This document shows positions 54,556 through 63,278 of a stretch of DNA of 64,000 bases, piece after piece. A program made the translations under genes and the position numbers. The notes under the pieces are model-generated. The model made no database searches and was not told where the DNA came from. It saw only the letters and a program-made list of their open reading frames with translations. Source of the stretch: Flagellimonas zhangzhouensis (GTDB taxonomy: Bacteria > Bacteroidota > Bacteroidia > Flavobacteriales > Flavobacteriaceae); contig NZ_FNKI01000004.1 in assembly GCF_900102925.1 (NCBI RefSeq), positions 62,001-126,000 of the forward strand, given 5' to 3'. Each line of letters starts with the position of its first letter. Positions within the stretch are counted from its first letter, which is position 1.

Positions 54556-54972
54556 ATGGTCATGACGAATCAGGGCAACATAGAAAAATTGCACGAAAAT
54601 CTGCAGGCTTGGAGATCCCACTTGTTATTTGTCTCGGATGAAATGAAGTTTATTGAAAAATTACTTCATTCCTACCTTTTCGAACCAAGAACCCCGAAGC
54701 AATTTAAACGTTGGGAACAGTTCAATATCGATTTTGAAAAATGTAGGGGTCACAAGGATACTTTGGTGCAAAAGATAATGGAAAATGAAAAATGTTTGGG
54801 AGGTGTTCTAGAATGTGCCTCCGACAAACACGATAATCATTACAGTGAAAAGTATGAAGTCCTCAAGACTGAAATACTTCAATTTGTAGAAACTTACCAA
54901 GACCTGAAAACAGGTATTTACGATTATGCTGGACTGGTACTTAAAAAGAAGAAGCCTATAACTAATGTGTAG
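54556..54972 (+). CDS. Unknown helical protein, paralogue A
   Basis: 138 residues, predicted mostly alpha-helical with no signal peptide or membrane segment. It reads IEKLHENLQAWRSHLLFVSDEMKFIEKLLHSYLFEP near the start and shares that W...L.F..DE..F...LL..Y pattern with the protein at 55521. No family recognised. The two paralogues flank hsp20, which suggests a common stress-linked role, such as a chaperone partner; that is inference. A start at 54562 is also possible. Confidence 0.65.
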   Translation: MVMTNQGNIEKLHENLQAWRSHLLFVSDEMKFIEKLLHSYLFEPRTPKQFKRWEQFNIDFEKCRGHKDTLVQKIMENEKCLGGVLECASDKHDNHYSEKYEVLKTEILQFVETYQDLKTGIYDYAGLVLKKKKPITNV

Positions 54973-55029
54973 TGTGGATTTACACTTCATGTTGGATTGC
55001 AATCTAATTAATCTATAAAACAAGTAGCT

Positions 55030-55470
55030 ATGCCACTGGTAAAAATGGATCGGAAGAGATTTCCGTGGAACGACAGCTTGATTGATTTTTTCAATCGCGA
55101 TGCTTTTGTGGATGACGAGTTTTTCAATTTGGAAAAATTTCATCCATCAATGAACATTAAGGAGCACGACAAAGATTTTGAAATTGAATTTGCAGCTCCA
55201 GGTTTTGACAAAAAGGACTTTAAGATCACCATGAAAGATGATGTCTTGGAGGTATCCGCAGAAAAAAGCCATGAGGAAACCGAAGAGGAAGAAAATTTTA
55301 CACGAAGAGAATTCAACTATAATTCCTTTACCCGAAATTTAAAATTGCCTAACACAGCGGACACAACCAAAGAAGTTGCCGCTGTGTACAAAAAAGGAAT
55401 TCTTACCCTTAACGTACCCAAAATGGAAGGTGCCCCAAAAGACAACAAAAAAGTGATTGAGGTATCGTAA
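55030..55470 (+). CDS. Hsp20/alpha-crystallin small heat-shock protein
   Basis: 146 residues. The alpha-crystallin domain (about 38-140) reads PSMNIKEHDKDFEIEFAAPGFDKKDFKITMKDDVLEVSAEK, then EFNYNSFTRNLKLPNTADTTKEVAAVYKKGILTLNVPK, containing the GILTLNVPK signature. It holds unfolding proteins in ATP-independent oligomers. The short N-terminal arm is typical of bacterial members. Position between two paralogous helical proteins and beside Usp genes marks a stress cluster. Confidence 0.95.
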   Translation: MPLVKMDRKRFPWNDSLIDFFNRDAFVDDEFFNLEKFHPSMNIKEHDKDFEIEFAAPGFDKKDFKITMKDDVLEVSAEKSHEETEEEENFTRREFNYNSFTRNLKLPNTADTTKEVAAVYKKGILTLNVPKMEGAPKDNKKVIEVS

Positions 55471-55478
55471 ACAAAATC

Positions 55479-55506
55479 AGCGGCAGATGACTTTCCATCT
55501 GCCGCT
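55479..55506 (+). repeat. GC-rich hairpin after hsp20
   Basis: Perfect 11-bp stem AGCGGCAGATG / CATCTGCCGCT with an ACTTTC loop directly after the hsp20 stop. No T tract follows, so it is more likely an mRNA-stabilising or attenuating structure than a full terminator. Confidence 0.6.
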
Positions 55507-55520
55507 CAAAAATTAACGTC

Positions 55521-55964
55521 ATGAAAACAAAACCCAGAAAAAGAACCTTTAGGGAGTGGTTCAGTGTGGAAGAACTTCACGAGGAATCCAAAAAATGGAT
55601 GTCCGAACTTCAATTTGCAAAGGATGAACAATTGTTTTTAAACCACATGGTGAAAGATTACACCTTGGACATTATTGACACTGAAATGTTCAACACCGTG
55701 CAGCCCGTTGTGGAAGGTTTAAATCGACTTGAAAACCATTTGCAAGAATTGATGGATTCCGTAAGAGTACATGAAAATCAATTATCAACGTTGATCGAAG
55801 AAAAAATCACCGACAAATTGGAAAGTTCCTATTTGGAATCCCACAACGATTTGGCGATGCTGTTGGATGATTATTTTGAGAAATACAAAGATTACAAGAC
55901 CCAAATGTTCGAGATCATTTCTCAAGTGATGAAGCATAAAAAGCAAAAAAGGTTGCTCAATTAA
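55521..55964 (+). CDS. Unknown helical protein, paralogue B
   Basis: 147 residues, highly charged and helical, no signal peptide. The first part SVEELHEESKKWMSELQFAKDEQLFLNHMVKDYTLDI matches paralogue A at 54556 in pattern, and the rest forms further helices (LNRLENHLQELMDSVRVHENQLSTLIEEKI). No family recognised. Its stop overlaps the convergent cardiolipin synthase by 4 nt, so these two transcripts meet. Confidence 0.65.
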   Translation: MKTKPRKRTFREWFSVEELHEESKKWMSELQFAKDEQLFLNHMVKDYTLDIIDTEMFNTVQPVVEGLNRLENHLQELMDSVRVHENQLSTLIEEKITDKLESSYLESHNDLAMLLDDYFEKYKDYKTQMFEIISQVMKHKKQKRLLN

Positions 55965-57382
55965 AGTAAGGGGCTCAGCAGTTTGGCGAAGCCCTCCAGT
56001 ATTTTTTTAATCATGGGCCGTTCTCGATGCTCTTTATAATCCAAAAGTGCAATGGATTTGTCGCAATCCTTTAAAAAATCGGCTTTCATTTGGGCGCAAA
56101 GGTCAGTATCATATACAAAGGCTTGGGCCTCATAATTCTGTTGTAGACTTCGGTTATCGAGATTGGCCGTTCCTATACTGGCGATTTCATCATCGCACAG
56201 CATTACTTTGCTATGCAAAAAACCATCAGGGTACAGGTAGATTTTTATACCAGATTTAAGGTAGGTGTCAAAATAGGCCCGTACGCACCAATCCACCAAT
56301 TTTATATCGGTAGTATCCGACATTAAGAGTCTAACATCGACCCCGCTTAAAGCAGCTGTGGAAAGTCCCTGCAGAATGGCATGGTTGGGAATAATGTACG
56401 GATTTACAATATAAAGGTATTTTTCTGCACTATTGATGATGGAAAAATAGACTTGCTCCATCACATCAAAATCATCATCGGGACCACTCGCTACAATTTG
56501 TAAAAAGTGCTCTCCATTAATTTTCGGATGAAGTTGAAAACTGGAAATATCTACCTGTTCGCCACTGGCCAAGAACCAATCGATAACAAAAGTTCGGTTT
56601 AAAAAATCAACCGCTTCACCCTCAACTTTTAAATGGGTATCGTGCCATTTGCCCAAAGAGGGGTCACCTTTTAAGTATTTATCTGAAATATTGATACCGC
56701 CCGTAAATCCAATTTTATTGTCGATGACAATAATTTTTCGGTGGTTTCTATAATTGAGGGCACTCAAAAATCGTCCGAAGCGAAAGGGCAAAAATTGGGC
56801 AGTTTGAACACCAATGGAATGAAGCCGTTTCAAGTATTTTTTACTCAAGGAATAACTTCCAATCCCATCATATAGCAACCGAACGGTAACATTTTGAGCA
56901 ATTTTACGCTCAAAGATTTCCAAGAGTTTATCCGCCAGCACCCCATCTTCAAAAATGTAATACTGCAAATGAATATGTTCTTCGGCTTTTTCAAGTGCCT
57001 CAAAGATGCTTTCGAATGTATTACGGCCATCCTTTAATAATTCAACCTCGTTTTTACAGGAAATGGGGCATTGGGCGGCATTGTGGATTAGCTTAATGAT
57101 TTTTTCCTTGTTACCAGAAATGGGAGGTGTGCATTGTGGATATTGCACCTCATCCCGAATGCTGAACTCATTTTTTAGCGTGAACATTTTGCTTTTCCGT
57201 CTGTTTCGTCCAAATAAAATATAGAGTAAAACCCCACCCACAGGAATAGTGAAAATCGCCAAAAGCCACGCCAATGTTTTGCTTGGTCGAACCCCATTCA
57301 ACAATAAACTGACCACCATGATTGCTGCAATCAATACATAAAGTGCAATGAGGATGGGAATAAGCATGGATTCGGTCAGCAT
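55961..57382 (-). CDS. cls: Cardiolipin synthase (phospholipase D family)
   Basis: 473 residues. Two N-terminal membrane segments and a PLDc_N region (LLAIFTIPVGGVLLYILFGRNRRKSK), then two HKD motifs: HRKIIVIDNKIGFTGGIN and HSKVMLCDDEIASIGTANLDNRS. This is the ClsA-like architecture, joining two phosphatidylglycerols to cardiolipin in the inner membrane. 7 nt downstream of the racemase-family gene and probably cotranscribed with it. Confidence 0.93.
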   Translation of the reverse strand: MLTESMLIPILIALYVLIAAIMVVSLLLNGVRPSKTLAWLLAIFTIPVGGVLLYILFGRNRRKSKMFTLKNEFSIRDEVQYPQCTPPISGNKEKIIKLIHNAAQCPISCKNEVELLKDGRNTFESIFEALEKAEEHIHLQYYIFEDGVLADKLLEIFERKIAQNVTVRLLYDGIGSYSLSKKYLKRLHSIGVQTAQFLPFRFGRFLSALNYRNHRKIIVIDNKIGFTGGINISDKYLKGDPSLGKWHDTHLKVEGEAVDFLNRTFVIDWFLASGEQVDISSFQLHPKINGEHFLQIVASGPDDDFDVMEQVYFSIINSAEKYLYIVNPYIIPNHAILQGLSTAALSGVDVRLLMSDTTDIKLVDWCVRAYFDTYLKSGIKIYLYPDGFLHSKVMLCDDEIASIGTANLDNRSLQQNYEAQAFVYDTDLCAQMKADFLKDCDKSIALLDYKEHRERPMIKKILEGFAKLLSPLL

Positions 57383-57389
57383 GAATGGA

Positions 57390-58082
57390 TCAGTTTAAAA
57401 TAAAATCTACCGCCATTTGCGCATGTAGGTTGGTGGTGGCCAAGGTTGGAATGTCCACTTCATTTTCTTTAATGAGTAAGGGCAGTTCCGTACATCCTAA
57501 AATAATGCCATCCGCTCCACGGGCTTTTAACAATCCAATTTGCTCTCTGAAAAAGGATTTGGCAGCATCTGAAAAAATACCTTGTGTCAACTCCTTGGAA
57601 ACATATTCATGTGCTTGTGGAATAAATTCTTCAGAGGGGATTATGGTTTCAATCCCATAGTTCTCTTTCAACACTTTTGGAATGAAATTTCCAGTCATGG
57701 TGGGTCTGTTACCGAGCAACCCCAATTTTTTCAACCCAAGTTTTTCAGCCTCCTTGCCCGTGGCATCGGCAATATGTAAAATGGGAATTTGGATTTTGGG
57801 CTGTACAAAATCGTAGACCATATGTGGAGTATTGGCACAAATTACAATGGCTTTTGCCCCCGCGTTTTGTAACTGTTCGGAAACGGCTAAATATTTCGCA
57901 TTAATTTTCTCCTTGTTCTGTTCCCGCATCAACTCAATATTAATGCTGTGGATGATCAAAGGCGGGTTGGCTTGTTCCCCAATAACTTTTCCAGCCATTT
58001 GATTGATGAGTTTATAATATTCAATGGTGGAATGCCAGGATGTACCACCAATCATCCCCAAGGTTTGCATGTTTTCGGTCAT
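57390..58082 (-). CDS. Aspartate/glutamate racemase family protein
   Basis: 230 residues. The two catalytic cysteines of the family are in CANTPH (Cys82) and LGCTELP (Cys197), and the start LGMIGGTSWHSTIEYY is typical of aspartate racemase-type members. It would interconvert L- and D-amino acids without a cofactor, but the family also includes hydantoin racemases and decarboxylases. No signal peptide. Pairing with cardiolipin synthase could be chance clustering. Confidence 0.88.
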   Translation of the reverse strand: MTENMQTLGMIGGTSWHSTIEYYKLINQMAGKVIGEQANPPLIIHSINIELMREQNKEKINAKYLAVSEQLQNAGAKAIVICANTPHMVYDFVQPKIQIPILHIADATGKEAEKLGLKKLGLLGNRPTMTGNFIPKVLKENYGIETIIPSEEFIPQAHEYVSKELTQGIFSDAAKSFFREQIGLLKARGADGIILGCTELPLLIKENEVDIPTLATTNLHAQMAVDFILN

Positions 58083-58131
58083 AACTTAGGTTGTTTATCA
58101 TATTACCCATCAATTTACGCAAAATGAGGGC

Positions 58132-58148
58132 AATAGGATATGACAATG
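58132..58148. repeat. 17-nt intergenic repeat, copy 2
   Basis: AATAGGATATGACAATG; matches 35481-35497 at 16 of 17 bases. It lies 50 nt upstream of the ADH promoter elements, in the gap between divergent genes. Confidence 0.35.
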
Positions 58149-58182
58149 CTCATCCCTTTAAAATAGGTTGCTGACATCCATT

Positions 58183-58215
58183 TTGAAAGTATTCATTTAA
58201 CTCAGTTTAACTTTG
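58183..58215 (+). promoter_or_regulatory. Bacteroidota promoter of the alcohol dehydrogenase gene
   Basis: TTG (58183-58185), a 22-nt spacer and TAACTTTG (58208-58215) match the TTG-N17-23-TAnnTTTG consensus. The ATG follows 47 nt after the -7 box. Best complete promoter match in the window. Confidence 0.6.
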
Positions 58216-58262
58216 GTTTTCACTAAATTTATAGGCAAAACCAACTAACTAGCTTTTTTAGC

Positions 58263-59303
58263 ATGCGAGCAATTGTTTACGAGAAATTTCAGGGGCCGAT
58301 AACCCTCCAAATTGTTGATGATCCAACCCCAAAAGACCATGGTGTTGTGGTAAAAGTTACCGCTACGGGACTTTGCAGAAGTGATTGGCATGGATGGATG
58401 GGGCACGACTCAGATATTGAACTTCCTCATGTGCCTGGTCATGAGTTGGCAGGAACCATTGCTGAGGTTGGGAAGCAAGTCAAAAATTTTAAGGTAGGGG
58501 ATAGGGTCACCGTACCATTTGTTTGTGGATGTGGTACCTGTTACGAATGCCATTCTGGAAACCATCAGGTTTGTGACCACCAGACTCAACCAGGGTTCAC
58601 GCATTGGGGTTCCTTTGCAGAATATGTGGCGCTGGATCATGCGGATATCAACCTAGTTAAGATTCCAGATGAAATAAGCGATATCACCGCAGCCATTTTG
58701 GGATGTCGGTTCATCACCTCTTTTAGAGCCGTAGTAGATCAAGGTAAGGTACAAGGCGGTCAATTTGTGGCGGTGCACGGTTGTGGGGGCGTTGGTCTTT
58801 CGGCCATTATGATTGCCAATGCGCTAGGTGCAGAGGTTATCGCTGTGGATATTAATGAGGATACCCTCAAATTGGCAAAAGATTTGGGAGCATCCAAAAT
58901 TATAAATGCATCAAACCATAAAAATGTGGTGGATGAGATAAAATCCTTGACCCATGGTGGTGTTCATGTTTCCATTGATGGATTGGGAAGTCAAACTACC
59001 TGTTTCAATTCCATTGCCAATTTGAGGAAAAGAGGCAAGCACATTCAAGTGGGATTGATGACGGACGATCACAAACATCCGAACATTCCGATGGACCAAG
59101 TGTTGGCCAACGAACTGGAAATTTTGGGCAGTCATGGTATGCAAGCATTTCGATATCCAGCTATGTTGGAAATGATAAAAAATGGCAAACTAAATCCCGA
59201 AAAACTCATTGAAAAAACCATTTCATTGGAGCAAGCGGCCAAAGAGTTACCATTGATGAATCAATTCAAAAATAGGGGGGTAACTGTCATCAACTCATTT
59301 TAA
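58263..59303 (+). CDS. Zinc-dependent alcohol dehydrogenase (MDR family)
   Basis: 346 residues. Catalytic zinc ligands are Cys38 ([10 protein letters not shown]) and His60-Glu61 (GHELAG); the structural zinc site is Cys90, Cys93, Cys96 and Cys104 ([16 protein letters not shown]). The NAD site is [28 protein letters not shown]. It oxidises an alcohol or polyol to aldehyde or ketone; the precise substrate is not readable. Monocistronic with its own promoter. Confidence 0.93.
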   Translation: MRAIVYEKFQGPITLQIVDDPTPKDHGVVVKVTATGLCRSDWHGWMGHDSDIELPHVPGHELAGTIAEVGKQVKNFKVGDRVTVPFVCGCGTCYECHSGNHQVCDHQTQPGFTHWGSFAEYVALDHADINLVKIPDEISDITAAILGCRFITSFRAVVDQGKVQGGQFVAVHGCGGVGLSAIMIANALGAEVIAVDINEDTLKLAKDLGASKIINASNHKNVVDEIKSLTHGGVHVSIDGLGSQTTCFNSIANLRKRGKHIQVGLMTDDHKHPNIPMDQVLANELEILGSHGMQAFRYPAMLEMIKNGKLNPEKLIEKTISLEQAAKELPLMNQFKNRGVTVINSF

Positions 59304-59573
59304 TTTTTCTCAAAAAAATTCAAGAAATCTGTAACAAATGCTTGAAAAAGGATACAAAAAGAACAACAGTTTGTGATTTTTTCAACAAAACAGATTAAAA
59401 TCTAACATAAACCTAAAATGTGGACTTTTAAAAGAGGTATCCTCAAATTGAAAATTCCCAATTCGGATTTTAGGTTAAAATTAACATAATGCTAAATGAG
59501 CTCTACTTATTTTTAAGGAATTCGAATGACTTCAAGAAGAACCAACTCAATATAATCAGATAATAAATCAATC

Positions 59574-61217
59574 ATGAAAAGAAGAAGTTTTGTACAGTAC
59601 GCAGGTATGGGTGCAGGCGCTACTATGTTGATGCCGTCACTTCTGATGGGGAACGAAATTCCCACAGAGGCATTACTGGAGCCAGGCATGGATACCGTAC
59701 TTAAAAAGCAAATGGCCGACGTGGCTTTGAACACGGCCAAATCAATGGGAGCAACCTATGCCGATGCAAGGATAGGTAGATATTTGAACCAGTATGTATT
59801 TACAAGAGAAGATAAGGTTCAGAATGTGGTGAACACCGAATCTTTTGGTATTGGTATTCGAGTAATTGCAAATGGTACTTGGGGATTCTCCTCTACCAAC
59901 GATGTTACCGAAGACGGAATCAAAAAGGCGACCCAACATGCCGTTGCCATTGCAAAGGCAAATTCCAAAATTCAAAAGGAGCCAGTACAATTGGCACCAG
60001 TTGAATCTCACGGAGAAGTATCTTGGAAAACTCCCATCCAAAAAGACTTTAAAGAAGTTCCAATTTCCGAAAAAGTGGACCTTTTGTTGAGCGCAAATGC
60101 CGCTGCCGTTGAAAACGGAGCCAACTTTGTAAATTCTTCCCTTTTCATGGTGAACGAGCAAAAATATTTTGCATCCACTGAGGGATCTTATATCGATCAA
60201 GATGTGCATAGAATCTGGCCAACGTTTAACGTAACGGCTGTAGATAGAGCAGCGGGCAAATTTAAAACCCGTCAAGCTTTAAGTGCACCAATGGGAATGG
60301 GCTATGAATATATGGATGGCCTTGAGTCTGAAAAATTACAAGGTCCAGAGGGTATCAAACTATATAACAAGAGTTACGATATTGTTGAAGATGCTGCTAT
60401 GGCAGCAAAGCAGGCCAAGCAAAAACTTTCGGCCAAGTCTGTTGAACCAGGCAAATACGATTTGGTACTCGAGCCAAATCATCTTGGTTTGACCATTCAC
60501 GAATCTGTGGGTCACCCAACAGAATTGGATAGGGTATTGGGTTACGAAGCCAACTACGCAGGAACCAGTTTCGCCACTTTGGACAAATGGGAGTCTAAAA
60601 ACTTTAATTATGGTAGCGATATCGTAAACATTGTGGCCGATAAAACACAGGTAGGTTCATTGGGCGCTGTTGGTTATGATGATGAGGGTGTGAAAACCAA
60701 AAAATGGGATTTGATCAGAAACGGTGTCTTGGTGAATTATCAAGCCATCCGTGATCAAGTTCAAATGATCGGCCAAAACGAATCACACGGATGCTGCTAC
60801 GCTCAAAGTTGGGAAGATGTTCAGTTCCAGCGTATGCCCAATGTTTCATTGGAGCCGGGAACCGAAAAATATTCATTGCAAGATATGATCAAGGACGTGG
60901 AAAAGGGTATCTACATTTTGGGTAGAGGGTCTTATTCCATTGACCAACAGCGATACAACTTCCAATTTGGAGGCACATTGTTTTATGAGATCAAGGATGG
61001 TGAAATCGTTGGTATGTTAGAAGACGTAGCATATCAATCCAACACACAGGAATTCTGGAATTCTTGTTCTAAGATCTGTGATAAGGACGATTACAGAATG
61101 TTTGGTTCTTTCTTCGACGGAAAAGGGCAGCCCTCACAGGTGAGCGCCGTTTCCCACGGAAGTTCCACAGCGAGATTTAACGGAATCAATGTAATCAATA
61201 CAGGTAGGACCATTTAA
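59574..61217 (+). CDS. TldD-like metalloprotease with Tat-type leader
   Basis: 547 residues. TldD core with zinc site HESVGHPTE (His309-Glu310...His313) and GYEANYAGTSFATLDKW, YQAIRDQ and SHGCCYAQSWEDVQFQRMPNVSLEPG. Unusually it starts KRRSFVQYAGMGAGATMLMPSLLMG, a twin-arginine-type leader, while E. coli TldD is cytosolic. The TldE partner follows after 27 nt. TldD/TldE heterodimers cut peptides such as microcin precursors. Start is the ATG at 59574. Confidence 0.9.
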   Translation: MKRRSFVQYAGMGAGATMLMPSLLMGNEIPTEALLEPGMDTVLKKQMADVALNTAKSMGATYADARIGRYLNQYVFTREDKVQNVVNTESFGIGIRVIANGTWGFSSTNDVTEDGIKKATQHAVAIAKANSKIQKEPVQLAPVESHGEVSWKTPIQKDFKEVPISEKVDLLLSANAAAVENGANFVNSSLFMVNEQKYFASTEGSYIDQDVHRIWPTFNVTAVDRAAGKFKTRQALSAPMGMGYEYMDGLESEKLQGPEGIKLYNKSYDIVEDAAMAAKQAKQKLSAKSVEPGKYDLVLEPNHLGLTIHESVGHPTELDRVLGYEANYAGTSFATLDKWESKNFNYGSDIVNIVADKTQVGSLGAVGYDDEGVKTKKWDLIRNGVLVNYQAIRDQVQMIGQNESHGCCYAQSWEDVQFQRMPNVSLEPGTEKYSLQDMIKDVEKGIYILGRGSYSIDQQRYNFQFGGTLFYEIKDGEIVGMLEDVAYQSNTQEFWNSCSKICDKDDYRMFGSFFDGKGQPSQVSAVSHGSSTARFNGINVINTGRTI

Positions 61218-61244
61218 GGTTTGTTCAATATTAAAAATTAGACA

Positions 61245-62561
61245 ATGGCTATTTATACAGAAGAAGAAGCAAAAAAGATTTTGGAAAAAGCATTGAGCTT
61301 TTCCAAGGCCGATGCCTGCGAAATAAACCTTAGTGGAAGTAATAGTGGTAACATCCGATATGCAAGAAATACGGTGTCCACAGCAGGATATAGATCAAGT
61401 CAAAGTTTGGTGGTACAATCCAGCTTTGGTAAAAAAGTAGGGACGGCAACCATCGACGAGTTCGACGATGCCTCCTTGGAAAAAGTGGTGCGTAGAGCAG
61501 AAGAATTGGCTCAGTTATCACCAGAAAATCCAGAATTTATGCCTCCTTTGGGGCCACAACAGTACGATGAGGCCATCACTTTTAGTGAAGCGACGGCAAA
61601 TGTAACTCCAGAGTTTAGAACAGAAGTTGCCAGCAAGAGTATTGTTCCAGCATCAGAAAAAGATGTGACCGCTGCAGGATTTTTGGATGATTCAGCAGGA
61701 TTTTCTGCGATGATCAATTCCAATGGACTGTTCGCATACAATAAATCTACCGATGTTGATTTTACCGTGACAATGCGTACCAACGACGGTACAGGTTCTG
61801 GTTGGGTAACTCGCGATTTTAACGATATTTCCAAATTTGATCCTGCGGAAGCAGCAAACACTGCCATCGATAAGGCGGTTTTGTCCAGAGAAGCTCGCGC
61901 TATCGAACCTGGAAAATATACGGTGATTTTGGAACCAGCCGCCTCTATTGGTCTTTTGGGACGTATGTTCGGTTCCCTCAATGCAAGATCTGCAGATGAA
62001 GGTCGTAGCTTTATGTCTGCAAAAGACGGAGGAAACAAATTGGGTCAAAAAATTGTTGACGAGCGTGTGAACATTTGGTCCGATCCCTTGCATCCCGATG
62101 TACCAACCTCTACATGGAACGGTGCAGGTCAACCTCTTAAGAAAACCAGTTGGATTGAGAACGGAGTAGTGAAAAACTTGGCATACGATCGCTATTGGGC
62201 TCAGGAAAAAGGCGTAGATCCAGTTCCTTTCCCAAGCAATGCAATTATGGCAGGTGGCGATGAAAGCTTGGAAGATATGATCAAAGGCACCAGAAAAGGA
62301 ATTTTGGTAACGCGTTTTTGGTATATCCGAAGTGTAGATCCACAAACGTTACTCTACACAGGTTTGACCCGAGACGGAACGTTCTATATTGAAAACGGAC
62401 AAATCAAGTTTCCAGTGAAGAACTTCAGGTTCAACGAGAGTCCGATTATCATGTTGAATAACTTGGAATCTCTGGGCAAACAAGTTCGTGTGAACGGAAA
62501 CCTTATACCCTATATGAAGGTTCGTGACTTTACCTTTACGAGTCTCTCCGATGCGGTATAA
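61245..62561 (+). CDS. TldE/PmbA-like partner of TldD
   Basis: 438 residues, no signal peptide or membrane segment at the N-terminus. The PmbA/TldD fold shows CEINLSGSNSGNIRYARNTVSTAGYRSSQSLVVQSSFGKKVGTATIDEFDD and later GRMFGSLNARSADEGRSFMSAKDGGNKLGQKI, without the HExxxH zinc motif, as expected of the TldE subunit. It ends with a strong terminator. Cellular location conflicts with the Tat leader of its partner. Confidence 0.9.
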   Translation: MAIYTEEEAKKILEKALSFSKADACEINLSGSNSGNIRYARNTVSTAGYRSSQSLVVQSSFGKKVGTATIDEFDDASLEKVVRRAEELAQLSPENPEFMPPLGPQQYDEAITFSEATANVTPEFRTEVASKSIVPASEKDVTAAGFLDDSAGFSAMINSNGLFAYNKSTDVDFTVTMRTNDGTGSGWVTRDFNDISKFDPAEAANTAIDKAVLSREARAIEPGKYTVILEPAASIGLLGRMFGSLNARSADEGRSFMSAKDGGNKLGQKIVDERVNIWSDPLHPDVPTSTWNGAGQPLKKTSWIENGVVKNLAYDRYWAQEKGVDPVPFPSNAIMAGGDESLEDMIKGTRKGILVTRFWYIRSVDPQTLLYTGLTRDGTFYIENGQIKFPVKNFRFNESPIIMLNNLESLGKQVRVNGNLIPYMKVRDFTFTSLSDAV

Positions 62562-62577
62562 CAGACTGAAATAAAAC

Positions 62578-62612
62578 AAACTGGTGGTCAGCTTTCTTGA
62601 CCGCCAGTTTTT
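62578..62612 (+). terminator. Rho-independent terminator after tldD-tldE-like pair
   Basis: CTGGTGGTCA / TGACCGCCAG stem (one G-U pair) extended by A-T pairs, a seven-base loop and a T-rich tail (TTTTTATTTT). Confidence 0.9.
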
Positions 62613-62641
62613 ATTTTGAAATTATTTAGCCTACTTCCTCC

Positions 62642-63268
62642 ATGGCTTTGGATAACGAATTCTTTTTTACCCGTTTGCAATACGAATCAGGTGACTGGGA
62701 CGTAGACCAACGTATGCCCTCCAATATGCTCAACTCCTTGGTGGAGTACACCACACTTAAAGTGGATACCCAAGAGAAGATCATTTCGTTGGGAAGTGAC
62801 GATATTTTTAAAAGTCCCTTTTGCTATATCTCGGGTCATAAATTGGTACAGTTCACCAAAAAGGAACGGGAGAATTTTGAAAAATATGTACGCAATGGTG
62901 GTTTTGTATTTGCCGACGATTGCAATCACGATATTGATGGTTTGTTTGCCAAATCCTTTGAACGTCAAATGGAGGAGATTTTTGGGACAGGTGAGCTCAA
63001 AAAAATCCCGAACGATCATGAAATTTATACCATTTTCTTTGAATTTGAAGACGGTCCGCCCACAACATCCCAAGAACTCAATGGTTGGGGCGACGATTTG
63101 GTGCACGATTACCTAAAGGCCATTGTGATCAATGGAAGAATAGGCGTACTCTACAGCAATAAAGACTACGGCTGCGAATGGGATTATGACTTTAGAAACA
63201 AACGATGGTATAAAATAGACAATACCCGATTTGCGGTGAATATTGTCCTCTATGCGCTAACCTCATAA
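62642..63268 (+). CDS. DUF4159 domain protein
   Basis: 208 residues, no signal peptide visible. The sequence FTRLQYESGDWDVDQRMPSNMLNSLVEYTTLKVDTQEKIISLGSDDIFKSPFCYISGHKLVQFTKKERENFEKYVRNGGFVFADDCNHDIDGLF matches the DUF4159 pattern (ThuA-like fold, as in the C-terminal part of large Bacteroidota membrane proteins). Such stand-alone genes sit next to MoxR and DUF58 genes, as here. Function unknown. 10 nt before the MoxR start. Confidence 0.83.
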   Translation: MALDNEFFFTRLQYESGDWDVDQRMPSNMLNSLVEYTTLKVDTQEKIISLGSDDIFKSPFCYISGHKLVQFTKKERENFEKYVRNGGFVFADDCNHDIDGLFAKSFERQMEEIFGTGELKKIPNDHEIYTIFFEFEDGPPTTSQELNGWGDDLVHDYLKAIVINGRIGVLYSNKDYGCEWDYDFRNKRWYKIDNTRFAVNIVLYALTS

Positions 63269-63278
63269 CAGAACTAAC

